In this document: positions 7,966-15,493 of the stretch, piece by piece
How the letters are laid out: each line of letters begins with the position of its first letter
Position numbering within the stretch: position 1 is the stretch's first letter
Source: an uncultured Collinsella sp.
GTDB taxonomy: Bacteria; Actinomycetota; Coriobacteriia; Coriobacteriales; Coriobacteriaceae
DNA length: 18,184 nucleotides
NCBI GenBank assembly: GCA_902494555.1
Contig: CABUTR010000030.1
Location: 1-18,184 of the forward strand
Direction: 5' to 3'
Notes under the pieces: model-generated
Database searches by the model: none
The model's input: only the letters and a program-made list of their open reading frames with translations
Told to the model about the DNA's origin: nothing
Made by a program: the position numbers and the translations under genes

Positions 7966-8621
7966 CGGAGGATCCTCACCTTCTTATCGATGTAGTTGCC
8001 AATGTGGCTCACCACAAAGGCCGTGCCCAGGTAGCCGAGCGCCGAGATAAAGAACGCGGCGACGCCGCCGAGCGAGCGCGTGTTGATATAGCTCACCACG
8101 CCGGTGAGCTCCTGCGGTTGCAACGGCACCTGACTGCCGAGCGCGGTGGTGAGCATGACGGCGATAAAGAGGTTGGTCATGGGCAGCACGCTCGAGCGCA
8201 GCGCCTGCGGAATCACGATCTTGGCGAGGATACGGCTGAAGCTCATGCCGAGCGAACGGGCGGCTTCCACCTGGCCGACGCCGACGGTGTTGATGCCGCT
8301 CATGAAGTTCTCGGAGCCAAAGGCCGAGCCCAAAAGGACCGTGGCGACGATAACGCAGGTGCGGTAGGGCAGGACGACCTTGAGCGGCGGCAGCGCGTAG
8401 ACGACGATGATGAGCAGCGCGATGCCGGGGATGTTACGGAAGACCTGGACATACAGGTCGCCAAAGACGCGCAGCGGCTTGAGCGGCGACACGCGCATCA
8501 CGGTGACGGCGATGGCCAGCACCATGGCGATGACAAACGACTCAAGCGTCATGCCCCAGGTTGCGAGCAGCGCGTCGATATAGTTCTGGCCATAGAGCGA
8601 CCAGAGTTCGGAGAGACTCAT
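7962..8621 (-). CDS. Amino acid ABC transporter permease (GluC/HisQ-like)
   Basis: This 219-residue permease subunit has about five hydrophobic helices and the ATPase-docking EAA loop GQVEAARSLGMSFSRILAKI followed by VIPQALR (around 131-157). GGAGGT lies four bases before the ATG, a clear ribosome-binding site. It is the second gene of the operon, separated from the binding-protein gene by 138 bases containing a stem-loop, and overlaps the next permease by four bases. It should form a heterodimer with that permease. Confidence 0.93.
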   Translation of the reverse strand: MSLSELWSLYGQNYIDALLATWGMTLESFVIAMVLAIAVTVMRVSPLKPLRVFGDLYVQVFRNIPGIALLIIVVYALPPLKVVLPYRTCVIVATVLLGSAFGSENFMSGINTVGVGQVEAARSLGMSFSRILAKIVIPQALRSSVLPMTNLFIAVMLTTALGSQVPLQPQELTGVVSYINTRSLGGVAAFFISALGYLGTAFVVSHIGNYIDKKVRILR

Positions 8622-8645
8622 GCGGACCTCCCGCCGATAAGGAAA

Positions 8646-8671
8646 GGGGCTCCCGTGTGTACGGAAGCCCC
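8646..8671 (-). terminator. Intercistronic stem-loop after the binding-protein gene
   Basis: On the minus-strand RNA, GGGGCTTCCGT pairs with ACGGGAGCCCC around a four-base loop; the single non-Watson-Crick pair is a G-U wobble there but a C-A mismatch on the other strand, so the hairpin belongs to this transcript. It is followed by a short U-rich stretch (UUUCCUU). It is probably a partial terminator or 3'-end stabiliser making the binding protein more abundant than the membrane subunits. Confidence 0.6.
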
Positions 8672-8759
8672 GACAACTCAGTGAGGAAACAGTTTACCGC
8701 AATAAAGCGCATCGTGCGTTTCCGTATGGTTTCGTTGCGGCCGTTACCAGGCTCGCTGC

Positions 8760-9755
8760 CTAGGCGCCGATCTCGGGCAGCTCGGGAACGTTGGTGTCGC
8801 CCGTACGGTCGCCGATGCAGATCTGCCACAGCTCGGTCCAGGTGCCGTCGTCCTCGATCTTCTTAAGGAAGTCGTTGACAAAGGCGATGCCGTCGGAATC
8901 GAGCGGCAGGCCGATGCCATAGGGCTCCTTGCTGCCGAAGGGCTTGCCGGCGATCTTGTACTTACCGGGCTCGCGAACCAGGGCGCTCTGCTGCATGTTG
9001 TTATCGATGACGTAGGCGTCAACGCGGCCCTGCTGGAGTGCCTGGCGGGCCTCCTCGTCGGTCTTGAACTCCTGCTGGCTGGCCTTGGGGGCGAACTCCT
9101 CCAGGATGGCGGGGCCGTTGGAGCCGGACTGGACGGCGACGTTCTTGTCGGCCAGGTCGTCGACGCTCTTAATGTCGTCGTTGTCGGCGAGCACCAGGAT
9201 GGCCTGCTGGGTGTAGTAGTAGGGACCGGCAAAGGAGACGAGTTTCTTGCGCTCGTCAGTGATGGTGTAGGTGGCAAAGACAGCGTCGACCTGGCCGTTC
9301 TGCAGGACGGACTCGCGCGTGTCCGAGGTCACCTGGGTGATCTCGACCTTGTTCTCGCCCAGAATGTAGTTGGACAGGAGCTGTGCGATACCGGCATCGA
9401 AGCCACGGGTCTGACCGTCTTTTTCGTTGAGGAGGGAGAAAAGCGTGGAGGTCTGAACGCCACCGATCTTAAAGACGCCGGCGTCCTTGACGGCCGTGGC
9501 CCAGGTGCTGGCGGCGATGGCATCGTCATCGGCCTTGGGGCCGTCGTTGACGAGCTTGTCGAATGCCTTAGCGTCGAGCGTGGTGGAAGCCTCGGTATCC
9601 TCGGAGCTCTTGGAAGCGCCGGCGGCGGAACCCTTGTCGGCCTCGGCGCTGGTGTCGGAGCAGCCGGCAAGACCAAGGCCGGCGACGGTTGCGAAGGTGG
9701 CGGCGACAAAGCCGCGGCGGTCGAGAACGACCTGCTGGGAGAGGTTCTTGCTCAT
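8760..9755 (-). CDS. Amino acid ABC transporter substrate-binding lipoprotein, Tat-type signal
   Basis: This is the extracytoplasmic receptor of the transporter. The 331-residue product has a twin-arginine signal (LDRRGFVAAT, R13-R14), a hydrophobic stretch and a lipobox LAGC with lipidation at C32, then a Ser/Ala/Asp/Glu-rich linker to about residue 60. The family-3 solute-binding domain follows: FKIGGVQTSTLFSLL, GFDAGIAQLLSNYI, SVLQNGQVDAVFATYTITDERKKLVSF, and a second lobe with DLADKNVAVQSGSN and GRVDAYVIDNN. The motif set resembles glutamate/glutamine-binding proteins (GluB, PEB1). The start follows AAAGGTG at about eight bases. First gene of the operon, with a good promoter upstream. Confidence 0.93.
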   Translation of the reverse strand: MSKNLSQQVVLDRRGFVAATFATVAGLGLAGCSDTSAEADKGSAAGASKSSEDTEASTTLDAKAFDKLVNDGPKADDDAIAASTWATAVKDAGVFKIGGVQTSTLFSLLNEKDGQTRGFDAGIAQLLSNYILGENKVEITQVTSDTRESVLQNGQVDAVFATYTITDERKKLVSFAGPYYYTQQAILVLADNDDIKSVDDLADKNVAVQSGSNGPAILEEFAPKASQQEFKTDEEARQALQQGRVDAYVIDNNMQQSALVREPGKYKIAGKPFGSKEPYGIGLPLDSDGIAFVNDFLKKIEDDGTWTELWQICIGDRTGDTNVPELPEIGA

Positions 9756-9798
9756 AGGAGAACACCTTTCTCAATAAAATCCCTAGCGGTTGAGTAGA

Positions 9799-9828
9799 GT
9801 TATACCCTATCGCGCTCAAATGGGTCAA
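9799..9828 (-). promoter_or_regulatory. Predicted sigma-A promoter of the amino acid transporter operon
   Basis: On the minus strand TTGACC (9828-9823, five of six consensus) and TATAAC (9804-9799, five of six) are separated by 18 bases. Transcription would begin near 9792, giving a leader of about 37 bases. This is the best-formed promoter in the window. Confidence 0.72.
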
Positions 9829-9882
9829 CACGAAATAACTCAGAAACATACTTACCTTATGGGTTATTCTACCTACCAAATA

Positions 9883-9900
9883 GGGACAGGCACCTTTGTG
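9883..9900. repeat. Possible partial copy of the gggaca-N-ctttgt palindrome
   Basis: gggacaggcacctttgtg shares the gggaca and ctttgt cores of the palindromes at 16778 and 17211 but lacks a matching left arm. It may be a decayed copy. The call rests on short similarity only. Confidence 0.3.
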
Positions 9901-9939
9901 GTGGTTCTTGCAGATGTGGTGGCATGCCTCGCTGCTTTG

Positions 9940-10155
9940 TCTCGATCTGTAACAGGTAGACGAGGAAATGGGTCCTTACTGTTACAGATCGAGATTTTCT
10001 CTTCAGGGGAATTCGAATGTCTCAATCTGTAACATCTGGACGGCCAAAAGGTCTCTATCTGTTACAGATTGAGACAAAGGTCAGGGACTAAGACGTCTTG
10101 TCTAGATTTGTAACAGTTGGACGGGAATTCGGGCCCTAGATGTTACAGATTGAGA
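9940..10155. repeat. Array of three tandem palindromic repeats
   Basis: Three homologous palindromes start about 80 bases apart. Unit 1 (9940-9994) has perfect 16-bp arms, tctcgatctgtaacag and its complement, around 23 bases. Unit 2 (10018-10076) has perfect 17-bp arms around 25 bases. Unit 3 (10101-10155) has 12 of 15 paired positions. The loops are also related, carrying a conserved gacg near the left arm and gg-cc-t near the right arm, so whole units are homologous. They fill most of the space between the transporter promoter and the dxs terminator. No ORF overlaps them. Function unknown: transcribed hairpins, protein-binding sites or a dispersed repeat are possible. Confidence 0.85.
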
Positions 10156-10174
10156 TAATCGCGTCGCGAAATTA

Positions 10175-10211
10175 AAAACCTCCGCAGGGGTGCTCCCCTT
10201 GCGGAGGTTTT
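10175..10211 (-). terminator. Intrinsic terminator of the dxs-like gene
   Basis: It begins two bases after the dxs stop. On the minus strand AAAACCTCCGC pairs with GCGGAGGTTTT, with an inner GGGG/CCCC pairing and a four-base tip, followed by TTTTTAAT. It is a classical rho-independent terminator. Confidence 0.9.
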
Positions 10212-10212
10212 C

Positions 10213-11994
10213 TTACTCGTTGAGTAGCCTCACGGCTTCGGCGGCCATGTTCTCGACCGTCATGCCGTTCTGGGCGAGCAGCTCGTTGGGGTCGTAGCGG
10301 TCGGGGAAGCCCTTGGCGATGCCAAAGGTGCGCGTGCGCACGGGCATGCAGGCCAGGTAGCACGCCACGCGCTCGCCCCAGCCGCCGTCCAAGATGCCGT
10401 CCTCGAGGGTGACGACGACGCGATGCTCGGCGGCAAGGCTGTCGAGGAACTCGCGGTCGAGCTCGGTTGCAAAGCGCGGGTTGACGAGCGTGGCCTCGAT
10501 GCCGTACTCGGCAGCCAAGCGATTTGCCACGCGCTCGCCCAGCTCAAAGAAATCGCCAAGCGCGAGCACGGCAACGTCGCGGCCCTGACGTACCACGTCG
10601 TAGCGAACGGCGCTGTAGTCGGTGTCCTCGGCGGGCGCCAAATCGGGGCGGCTAACCAGGCCAATGCCCGGTACGCGGATCGCCACGGGATGCTCGCGGT
10701 GGTCGAGCGACCAGCTCAGCATGGACAGGTATTCCTCCATGCAGGCCGGCGCCAAGTAGTGCATGTTGGGAAGTCCGCCCAGCATGGAAATATCAAAGAA
10801 CGAGAGGTGCGTCTCGGATGTGGTGCCAAAGATCGACGCGCCAAACACCAAGATGGTTGCGGGGGCATCGTTGAGGCACAGGTCGTGCCACAGCTCGTCG
10901 TAGGCGCGCTGCAAAAACGTGCCGTACACACCAAAGACTGGCTTGGCGCCCGAGCGCGCAAGCGCGGTGGCAAAGGTGACGGCGTGCTCCTCGGCAATGC
11001 CCACGTCAACAAACTGTTTGCCGGCGGCAGCGCGAAGCTCGGGTGTAAAGCCCATGATGTAGGGCGTGGCGGCCGTGATGCCCACGACCTGCGGATCGCG
11101 CTCGATGGCGGCGCTGAGCGCCTCGCCCGTAATGTCGGCATAGGTGCGCGGCGCAGGCTCGCTTGGATGGCCCGGGCAGAGCTTGCGGCCGGTCGCCATG
11201 TCAAACGGACCCACGTGGTGCCAGCGCTCGGGGTCGCTCTGGGCCGGCTCAAAGCCCTTGCCCTTGGCGGTGGAGACGTGCAGCACGATGGGATGATCGA
11301 TATTGCGCAGTCCCTGCAGCGCGTCGACCAGGGCCAACACATCGTTACCGGCGTCCAGATAGCGGTAATCGAGCCCCATCGCGCGGAAAACGTTGCGCTC
11401 ACAGGTGCCGTTGCTGGCGCGCAGCTCGCCCAGATTGCGATACAGGCCACCATGGTTCTCGGCAATGGACTGGTCGTTATCGTTGACGATGATGATCAGG
11501 TTGCTGCCGAGCTCGGCGGCATTGTTAAAGCCCTCAAACGCCAAGCCGCCCGAAAGCGAGCCGTCGCCAATAACAGTAATGACGTTGTACACATCGCCCG
11601 CCAGGTCGCGCGCGTGGGCAAGGCCGCAGCCCAGGCTCACCGACGTGGAGGTATGGCCCATGGCGAACAGGTCGTGCTCGGACTCGTCGGGATTGGCAAA
11701 GCCAGAAGCCTCACCATAACGCTCCGGATCGATATAAGTGTACGCGCGCCCGGTCAGCGCCTTGTGGGCGTAGGTCTGGTGCGAAACGTCAAAGACGATT
11801 TTGTCGATGGGGGAGTTGAACACGCGATGGAGCGCGACCGTAAGCTCAACGACGCCCAAGTTGGGGGCAACGTGCCCGCCGACGGCGGCGGAGCTTTCGA
11901 GGATTGCCTGACGGATCTCGCCGCAGAGCAGCGGAAGCTCGGCGCGGTCGAGAGCCTTGACGTCCTCGGGCGTTGTCGTTTGCGTAAGCAGCAT
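10213..11994 (-). CDS. 1-deoxy-D-xylulose-5-phosphate synthase-like enzyme (short, divergent form)
   Basis: DXS joins pyruvate and glyceraldehyde-3-phosphate using thiamine diphosphate in the MEP isoprenoid pathway. The 593-residue product has the ThDP motif GDGSLSGG (143-150) with NDN (171-173), the HVAPNLGVVELTVALH start motif and catalytic Glu in DVGIAEEH (E335). Three differences from canonical DXS (about 620-640 residues) are visible. The segment after NDN that contributes the active-site lid is shortened by roughly 35-40 residues. The DRAG motif that supplies a phosphate-binding arginine reads FGAS (384-387). The AEQH motif reads AEEH. A second arginine (AIRVPG, R440) remains. The gene is monocistronic, with GGAG 12 bases before the ATG. 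It may be DXS or a paralogue with another acceptor; dxs is the nearest family symbol. Confidence 0.8.
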   Translation of the reverse strand: MLLTQTTTPEDVKALDRAELPLLCGEIRQAILESSAAVGGHVAPNLGVVELTVALHRVFNSPIDKIVFDVSHQTYAHKALTGRAYTYIDPERYGEASGFANPDESEHDLFAMGHTSTSVSLGCGLAHARDLAGDVYNVITVIGDGSLSGGLAFEGFNNAAELGSNLIIIVNDNDQSIAENHGGLYRNLGELRASNGTCERNVFRAMGLDYRYLDAGNDVLALVDALQGLRNIDHPIVLHVSTAKGKGFEPAQSDPERWHHVGPFDMATGRKLCPGHPSEPAPRTYADITGEALSAAIERDPQVVGITAATPYIMGFTPELRAAAGKQFVDVGIAEEHAVTFATALARSGAKPVFGVYGTFLQRAYDELWHDLCLNDAPATILVFGASIFGTTSETHLSFFDISMLGGLPNMHYLAPACMEEYLSMLSWSLDHREHPVAIRVPGIGLVSRPDLAPAEDTDYSAVRYDVVRQGRDVAVLALGDFFELGERVANRLAAEYGIEATLVNPRFATELDREFLDSLAAEHRVVVTLEDGILDGGWGERVACYLACMPVRTRTFGIAKGFPDRYDPNELLAQNGMTVENMAAEAVRLLNE

Positions 11995-12222
11995 CGTTGT
12001 GGGTTACTCCATGCGAATCGTGCGCCGGCACTCCCTCGGCCGGCACAATTGCACAAGACAGTCTCGCACATTTTGGCGTTTGATATGTGACGGCGGCGCG
12101 GTAATTCGCCAACTGGTGGGGCAAAACGTTTTGTCCGATGCCATACTGATGTGTTCCATGATGTTTTTATCGATTGTGCACAGGCTGTGGCTTGTCGCCG
12201 TGAGCCGCTGGAAGGAGGCAGC
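11995..12222. other. Divergent intergenic region between dxs-like and HD-domain genes
   Basis: The region holds two GCCGGC blocks (12024-12029, 12039-12044) that could form a hairpin in the dxs leader, and a 12-bp palindrome CAAAACGTTTTG (12122-12133). I saw no conserved thiamine-riboswitch core. The open frame of the HD gene extends back to 12151, but the ribosome-binding site places the start at 12223. Confidence 0.4.
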
Positions 12223-12780
12223 ATGTCCGATGCCGTTCGTGCCGAGAAAATCGCGTGCGAAGTGGACCATGCTGCCCGTCAACTGGCACAGGCGGGTCGT
12301 CTGGACCTGACGCGCGAGTTTATCCAGCATGGAGATGTGACGGTGTATACGCATGTGACCTCAGTGGCGCGGGCAAGTCTGTCCTTTGCCGAGCGCCTGG
12401 GCCGCGTCGGTATCTCCGTCGACCGCGGCTCGCTGCTGCGCGGGGCTCTGCTGCACGATTACTTTCTCTATGACTGGCACGATTCCGATCCAAGCCATCG
12501 GCTGCATGGCTTTCGCCACCCGTTTTTTGCCCTGGCACGTGCGGAGGAAGATTTTGAGCTGACGCCGTGCGAGCGGAATATCATCGTGCGGCATATGTTT
12601 CCGCTGGTGCCGGTGCCGCCGACGTGTCGCGAGGCATGGATTGTGTGCCTGGCAGATAAATGGTGCGCGCTGCATGAGACGGTCGCTGGCCGTCTGCGGC
12701 GCAAAGGCGGCGCGAACGATTTGAACGAGGGCTCGAGTGACGGCTCGAGTAAAGAATCAAGCGAAAAGAGGAGAGGGTAG
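12223..12780 (+). CDS. HD-domain protein
   Basis: The 185-residue cytosolic protein has the metal-dependent HD phosphohydrolase pattern: H44 (VYTHVTSVAR), HD at H78-D79 (ALLHDYFLYDW), and a distal D145 (CLADKWCAL), with H99 and H124 possibly contributing. The C-terminus (160-185) is Ser/Glu/Lys-rich and probably disordered. An ATG at 12223 follows GAAGGAGGCAGC, a strong ribosome-binding site; the longer in-frame start at 12151 has none. The next gene begins three bases after the stop, so the two are translationally coupled. The substrate is unknown. In my recollection HD proteins of this kind often accompany CmpB-type membrane proteins. Confidence 0.85.
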   Translation: MSDAVRAEKIACEVDHAARQLAQAGRLDLTREFIQHGDVTVYTHVTSVARASLSFAERLGRVGISVDRGSLLRGALLHDYFLYDWHDSDPSHRLHGFRHPFFALARAEEDFELTPCERNIIVRHMFPLVPVPPTCREAWIVCLADKWCALHETVAGRLRRKGGANDLNEGSSDGSSKESSEKRRG

Positions 12781-12783
12781 ACG

Positions 12784-13803
12784 GTGGGAACCGCGGTTGA
12801 TATGGCATTTGGCGGCGCGACGCTTGCCGCCTGCCCGCTTTCGGCACTGGTGCTCTCGTTTGCCTTTTACGGGTTTTGTGGCTGGGCGTGGGAGTCGACG
12901 GTCTGCGCCATGCTCAATCACGGACGCTTCGCCAACAGTGGATTTTTGCTGGGGCCGTGTTGCCCTATCTATGGTGTGGGCGGTATAGCCTGCTGGCTTT
13001 TGCTGCGCGGGATTCCGGATGCCCCGAGTCAGTTTGTCGCCGCGGCGCTTGTATGCAGCGTAATCGAGTACAGCGTGGGCCTTTTGTTGGAAAAGACAAC
13101 AGGCGCACGCTTTTGGGATTACTCGCACCTGCCGTTTAACCTGCACGGACGCATCTGTCTGTACTGGGCCTGCGCGTTTGGCTTGGGTGCGCTGTGCATT
13201 TGCCGTTTAGTGGAGCCGGCATTGCTGGGGCTGCTTGGCCATCTGCCGGTGCTGATTGTGCGGCTGTCCGCCTTTATCGTCGCGGTCGCGATGATGGTCG
13301 ACGCGGTGTGCTCTTTGGCCAGTTGGCGCCGCCTGTCCGATCAGCTGGAGCGTGTACGTGCCGACCTTGCCGACCGCATCAATGAGTCGCTTGCCGATGC
13401 GTCTGACTCAATGCTCGAGCGCATTCCCGAATCGACGATTGACTCGGTGACACAGACGCACATCCGTAGCCGCGCCGTTAACGCGTGGCTGGCCGAGCTG
13501 GGTGACGCCGCGCTCGATGCCCTGCGCGAGAAGGCTTCGATGCCGACGTTTATCGCGGATGGTGCTCGCGGCCTGGCGCTCGCTGCCCGCCGCGTGGCCG
13601 ATGCCGCGCCGAGCATGCCGCGTCCGTCGCTCAGCCGTCGCCTTGCCGGCAAGCGCATGAACCGTCCGGTGCCGAGCGTGTCACTCAGCCGCCGCGACCT
13701 ACGCTTCTTTAACGCCTTCCCGCGTCTGCGCATCAATCACTACGAAGGTGTCATTCGAGCAACTAATCTCCGCGACCGCGCCCACGAGCTGTTCCGGCGC
13801 TAG
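12784..13803 (+). CDS. Putative membrane protein of the ABC_trans_CmpB (PF06541) family
   Basis: This is a 339-residue protein with about five membrane helices in residues 10-185 and a soluble, helical, Arg/Ala-rich tail. Family motifs visible are YGFCGWAWES, GFLLGPCCPIYGVGG, EYSVGLLLE and WDYSHLPFNLHGRICL. Despite the name putative ABC-transporter type IV, no ATPase accompanies it here and its function is not established. It starts with GTG, preceded by GAGGAGAGGG, three bases after the HD gene stop. The coupling suggests the HD protein acts on something the membrane protein moves, senses or makes. The long C-terminal region (about 190-339) is a likely coiled or cytoplasmic module of unknown role. 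Confidence 0.85.
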   Translation: MGTAVDMAFGGATLAACPLSALVLSFAFYGFCGWAWESTVCAMLNHGRFANSGFLLGPCCPIYGVGGIACWLLLRGIPDAPSQFVAAALVCSVIEYSVGLLLEKTTGARFWDYSHLPFNLHGRICLYWACAFGLGALCICRLVEPALLGLLGHLPVLIVRLSAFIVAVAMMVDAVCSLASWRRLSDQLERVRADLADRINESLADASDSMLERIPESTIDSVTQTHIRSRAVNAWLAELGDAALDALREKASMPTFIADGARGLALAARRVADAAPSMPRPSLSRRLAGKRMNRPVPSVSLSRRDLRFFNAFPRLRINHYEGVIRATNLRDRAHELFRR

Positions 13804-13870
13804 TCGGGACGGACGCGCTCACGGCTCCCTTGCTCGCGTATTTCCCGCTCGTTTCGCGCCCGTTGCTGTG

Positions 13871-13899
13871 CCGTTTCCAAGATTGCGGCACCGTTTCCA
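13871..13899 (+). repeat. Paired CCGTTTCCA direct repeats upstream of amt
   Basis: CCGTTTCCA occurs at 13871-13879 and again at 13891-13899, 20 bases apart, about two helical turns, on the same strand. The copies lie about 100 bases before the amt ATG and could be regulator sites. Nothing else in the 198-base gap was recognised. Confidence 0.3.
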
Positions 13900-14001
13900 T
13901 TCGACAACGCAGCGTTTAACAACGCCGTATCTGGTCTACACCAGTTGCCCCTCGGCCGCATCATGGGCGCCGACAACGTTCATGCGATCAAGGGGGAGCG
14001 A

Positions 14002-15279
14002 ATGTACGATACGGGATCGACAACGTTTATGCTCATCTGCACCATGCTCGTGTTTTTAATGACACCGGGTCTGGCGTTTTTCTATGGTGGCCTGTCCAGG
14101 CGCAAAAATGTGATCAACACCATGCTTATGTGCTTTGGCGCCATTGGCCTGGTTGGTGTGCTGTGGATTGTCGCCGGCTGGTCGCTGGCCTACGGCGGCG
14201 AAGGTTCCAGCCCGTTTATTGGAGGCCTTGACCAGCTGCTGTGCCTGCCGGTGCTCAACCAGGTGCTGCAGGCGGCCGAGGGCAATGCTGCGGACGGTGC
14301 CGTCTACCCTCAGATCATCAACATCGCCTTCCAGATGGCATTTGCTATGATCACGGCTGCTATCGTCACGGGCAGCCTGGCCGGCCGCGTTAAGTTTGGT
14401 GCCATGGCGGCCTTCCTGGGCATTTGGCTACTTGTGGTCTATGCGCCGCTTGCCCACATGGTTTGGGGCGGCGAGGGCTCCTTTATCGGCGACATCATCG
14501 GCGCGCTCGACTTTGCCGGCGGCGACGTGGTGCACATTTCGTCCGGTCTGACGGGCCTGATTCTCTGCTTAATGCTCGGCCGTCGTCGCGGCTTTGGCAT
14601 GGTGAGCTATCGTCCGCATAACGTGCCGTTTGTGGCGTTGGGCGCCGGTCTGCTTTGGTTTGGCTGGTTTGGCTTTAACGGCGGCAGCGAGTTTAAGGCC
14701 GACGCCGTGGCGGCACTCGCCATCCTCAACACCGTGACGGCCAGCGCGGCGGGCATGGTCTCGTGGCTTGTCGTCGAGCGCGTGCACACCGGTCGCCCCA
14801 CGCTGGTGGGCGCCAGCACCGGTCTGGTTGCGGGTCTTGTGGTGGTCACGCCGGGCGCGGGCTTTGTCGAGCCGTGGGCGGCGCTGGTCATGGGCCTGAT
14901 CGTATCGCCCGTCTGTTACCTGGCCATCAGCCATCTTAAGACCAAGTTTGGCTACGACGACGCACTTGACGCGTTCGGTTGCCATGGCATCGGCGGCATC
15001 CTGGGCGGCGTGCTCACGGGCCTGTTCTGCGTGCCGGAGCTTTCGTGGACCGGTAAGGGCGGTCTGTTCTACACGGGCGATGTGTCACTGCTCATCTCGC
15101 AGATTTTGGGCATTGTGGTGACGGTCGCTATTGTGCTGGTGCTCGACTTGGTGATCGCCGCGGTAGTCAAGGCGCTGTTCCACGGCAGCCTGCGCGTGGA
15201 CGAGGCCGACGAGGCGCTGGGCCTGGATGCGAGTCAACACGGTGAGAGCGCCTACCCTTCGTTCTCCGGACTCGATTAG
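14002..15279 (+). CDS. amt: Ammonium transporter (AmtB family)
   Basis: This integral membrane channel takes up ammonium/ammonia. The 425-residue product has about 11 hydrophobic segments. Diagnostic features are the N-terminal TPGLAFFYGGLSRRKN, the substrate-site aspartate in ALDFAGGDVVHISSG (D170), the twin histidines H178 and H328 (FGCHGIGG), and GLLWFGWFGFNGGSEF. The start at 14002 follows AGGGGGAG closely; an earlier in-frame ATG at 13945 would add 19 non-family residues and lacks a ribosome-binding site. The P-II protein gene lies 214 bases downstream, the usual amtB-glnK pairing, in which P-II plugs the channel when nitrogen is plentiful. Confidence 0.96.
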   Translation: MYDTGSTTFMLICTMLVFLMTPGLAFFYGGLSRRKNVINTMLMCFGAIGLVGVLWIVAGWSLAYGGEGSSPFIGGLDQLLCLPVLNQVLQAAEGNAADGAVYPQIINIAFQMAFAMITAAIVTGSLAGRVKFGAMAAFLGIWLLVVYAPLAHMVWGGEGSFIGDIIGALDFAGGDVVHISSGLTGLILCLMLGRRRGFGMVSYRPHNVPFVALGAGLLWFGWFGFNGGSEFKADAVAALAILNTVTASAAGMVSWLVVERVHTGRPTLVGASTGLVAGLVVVTPGAGFVEPWAALVMGLIVSPVCYLAISHLKTKFGYDDALDAFGCHGIGGILGGVLTGLFCVPELSWTGKGGLFYTGDVSLLISQILGIVVTVAIVLVLDLVIAAVVKALFHGSLRVDEADEALGLDASQHGESAYPSFSGLD

Positions 15280-15383
15280 CAGCTTCCCCAAGCACCGCAC
15301 CTCGGCCTTCAATCGTCGTTTGCGTACCTTAAGTACGCGGCACTCCTCTTTCAGGCCGATCTGCGGCACTTGGGAAACCTGCT
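15278..15383. repeat. Long imperfect inverted repeat between amt and glnK
   Basis: The outer arms (15278-15307 and 15354-15383) match at 24 of 30 positions. The inner arms GCGTAC (15322-15327) and GTACGC (15333-15338) are perfect around a five-base loop CTTAA. The whole 106-base element would fold into one long hairpin with internal bulges. It starts within the amt stop codon. No strong T-tract follows. It may attenuate read-through into glnK, stabilise the amt transcript 3' end, or be a small non-autonomous repeat. Confidence 0.7.
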
Positions 15384-15493
15384 AAGACCTGTTAGTTGCA
15401 CTTATCTGATCTACAAGGTTGGTCTGTGACACCTGGAAAACCCGTGCCATGTGAGGGACAATTCATTTCTTTTTTTGAAGAGAGGAATTCACT

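Noticed and set aside
9940..10155. CRISPR array
   Set aside because: There are only three units, each internally palindromic with related loops, no uniform unique spacers and no cas genes nearby.
10423..12090. 555-codon plus-strand open frame opposite the dxs-like gene
   Set aside because: It is antisense to a well-supported enzyme gene, has no family motifs and reflects GC-biased third positions on the other strand.
11995..12222. Thiamine-type riboswitch upstream of the dxs-like gene
   Set aside because: The conserved core was not seen; only a short GCCGGC stem is present.
12151..12222. Upstream start for the HD-domain protein
   Set aside because: No ribosome-binding site precedes 12151, and the added residues are not family-like; 12223 has GGAGG.
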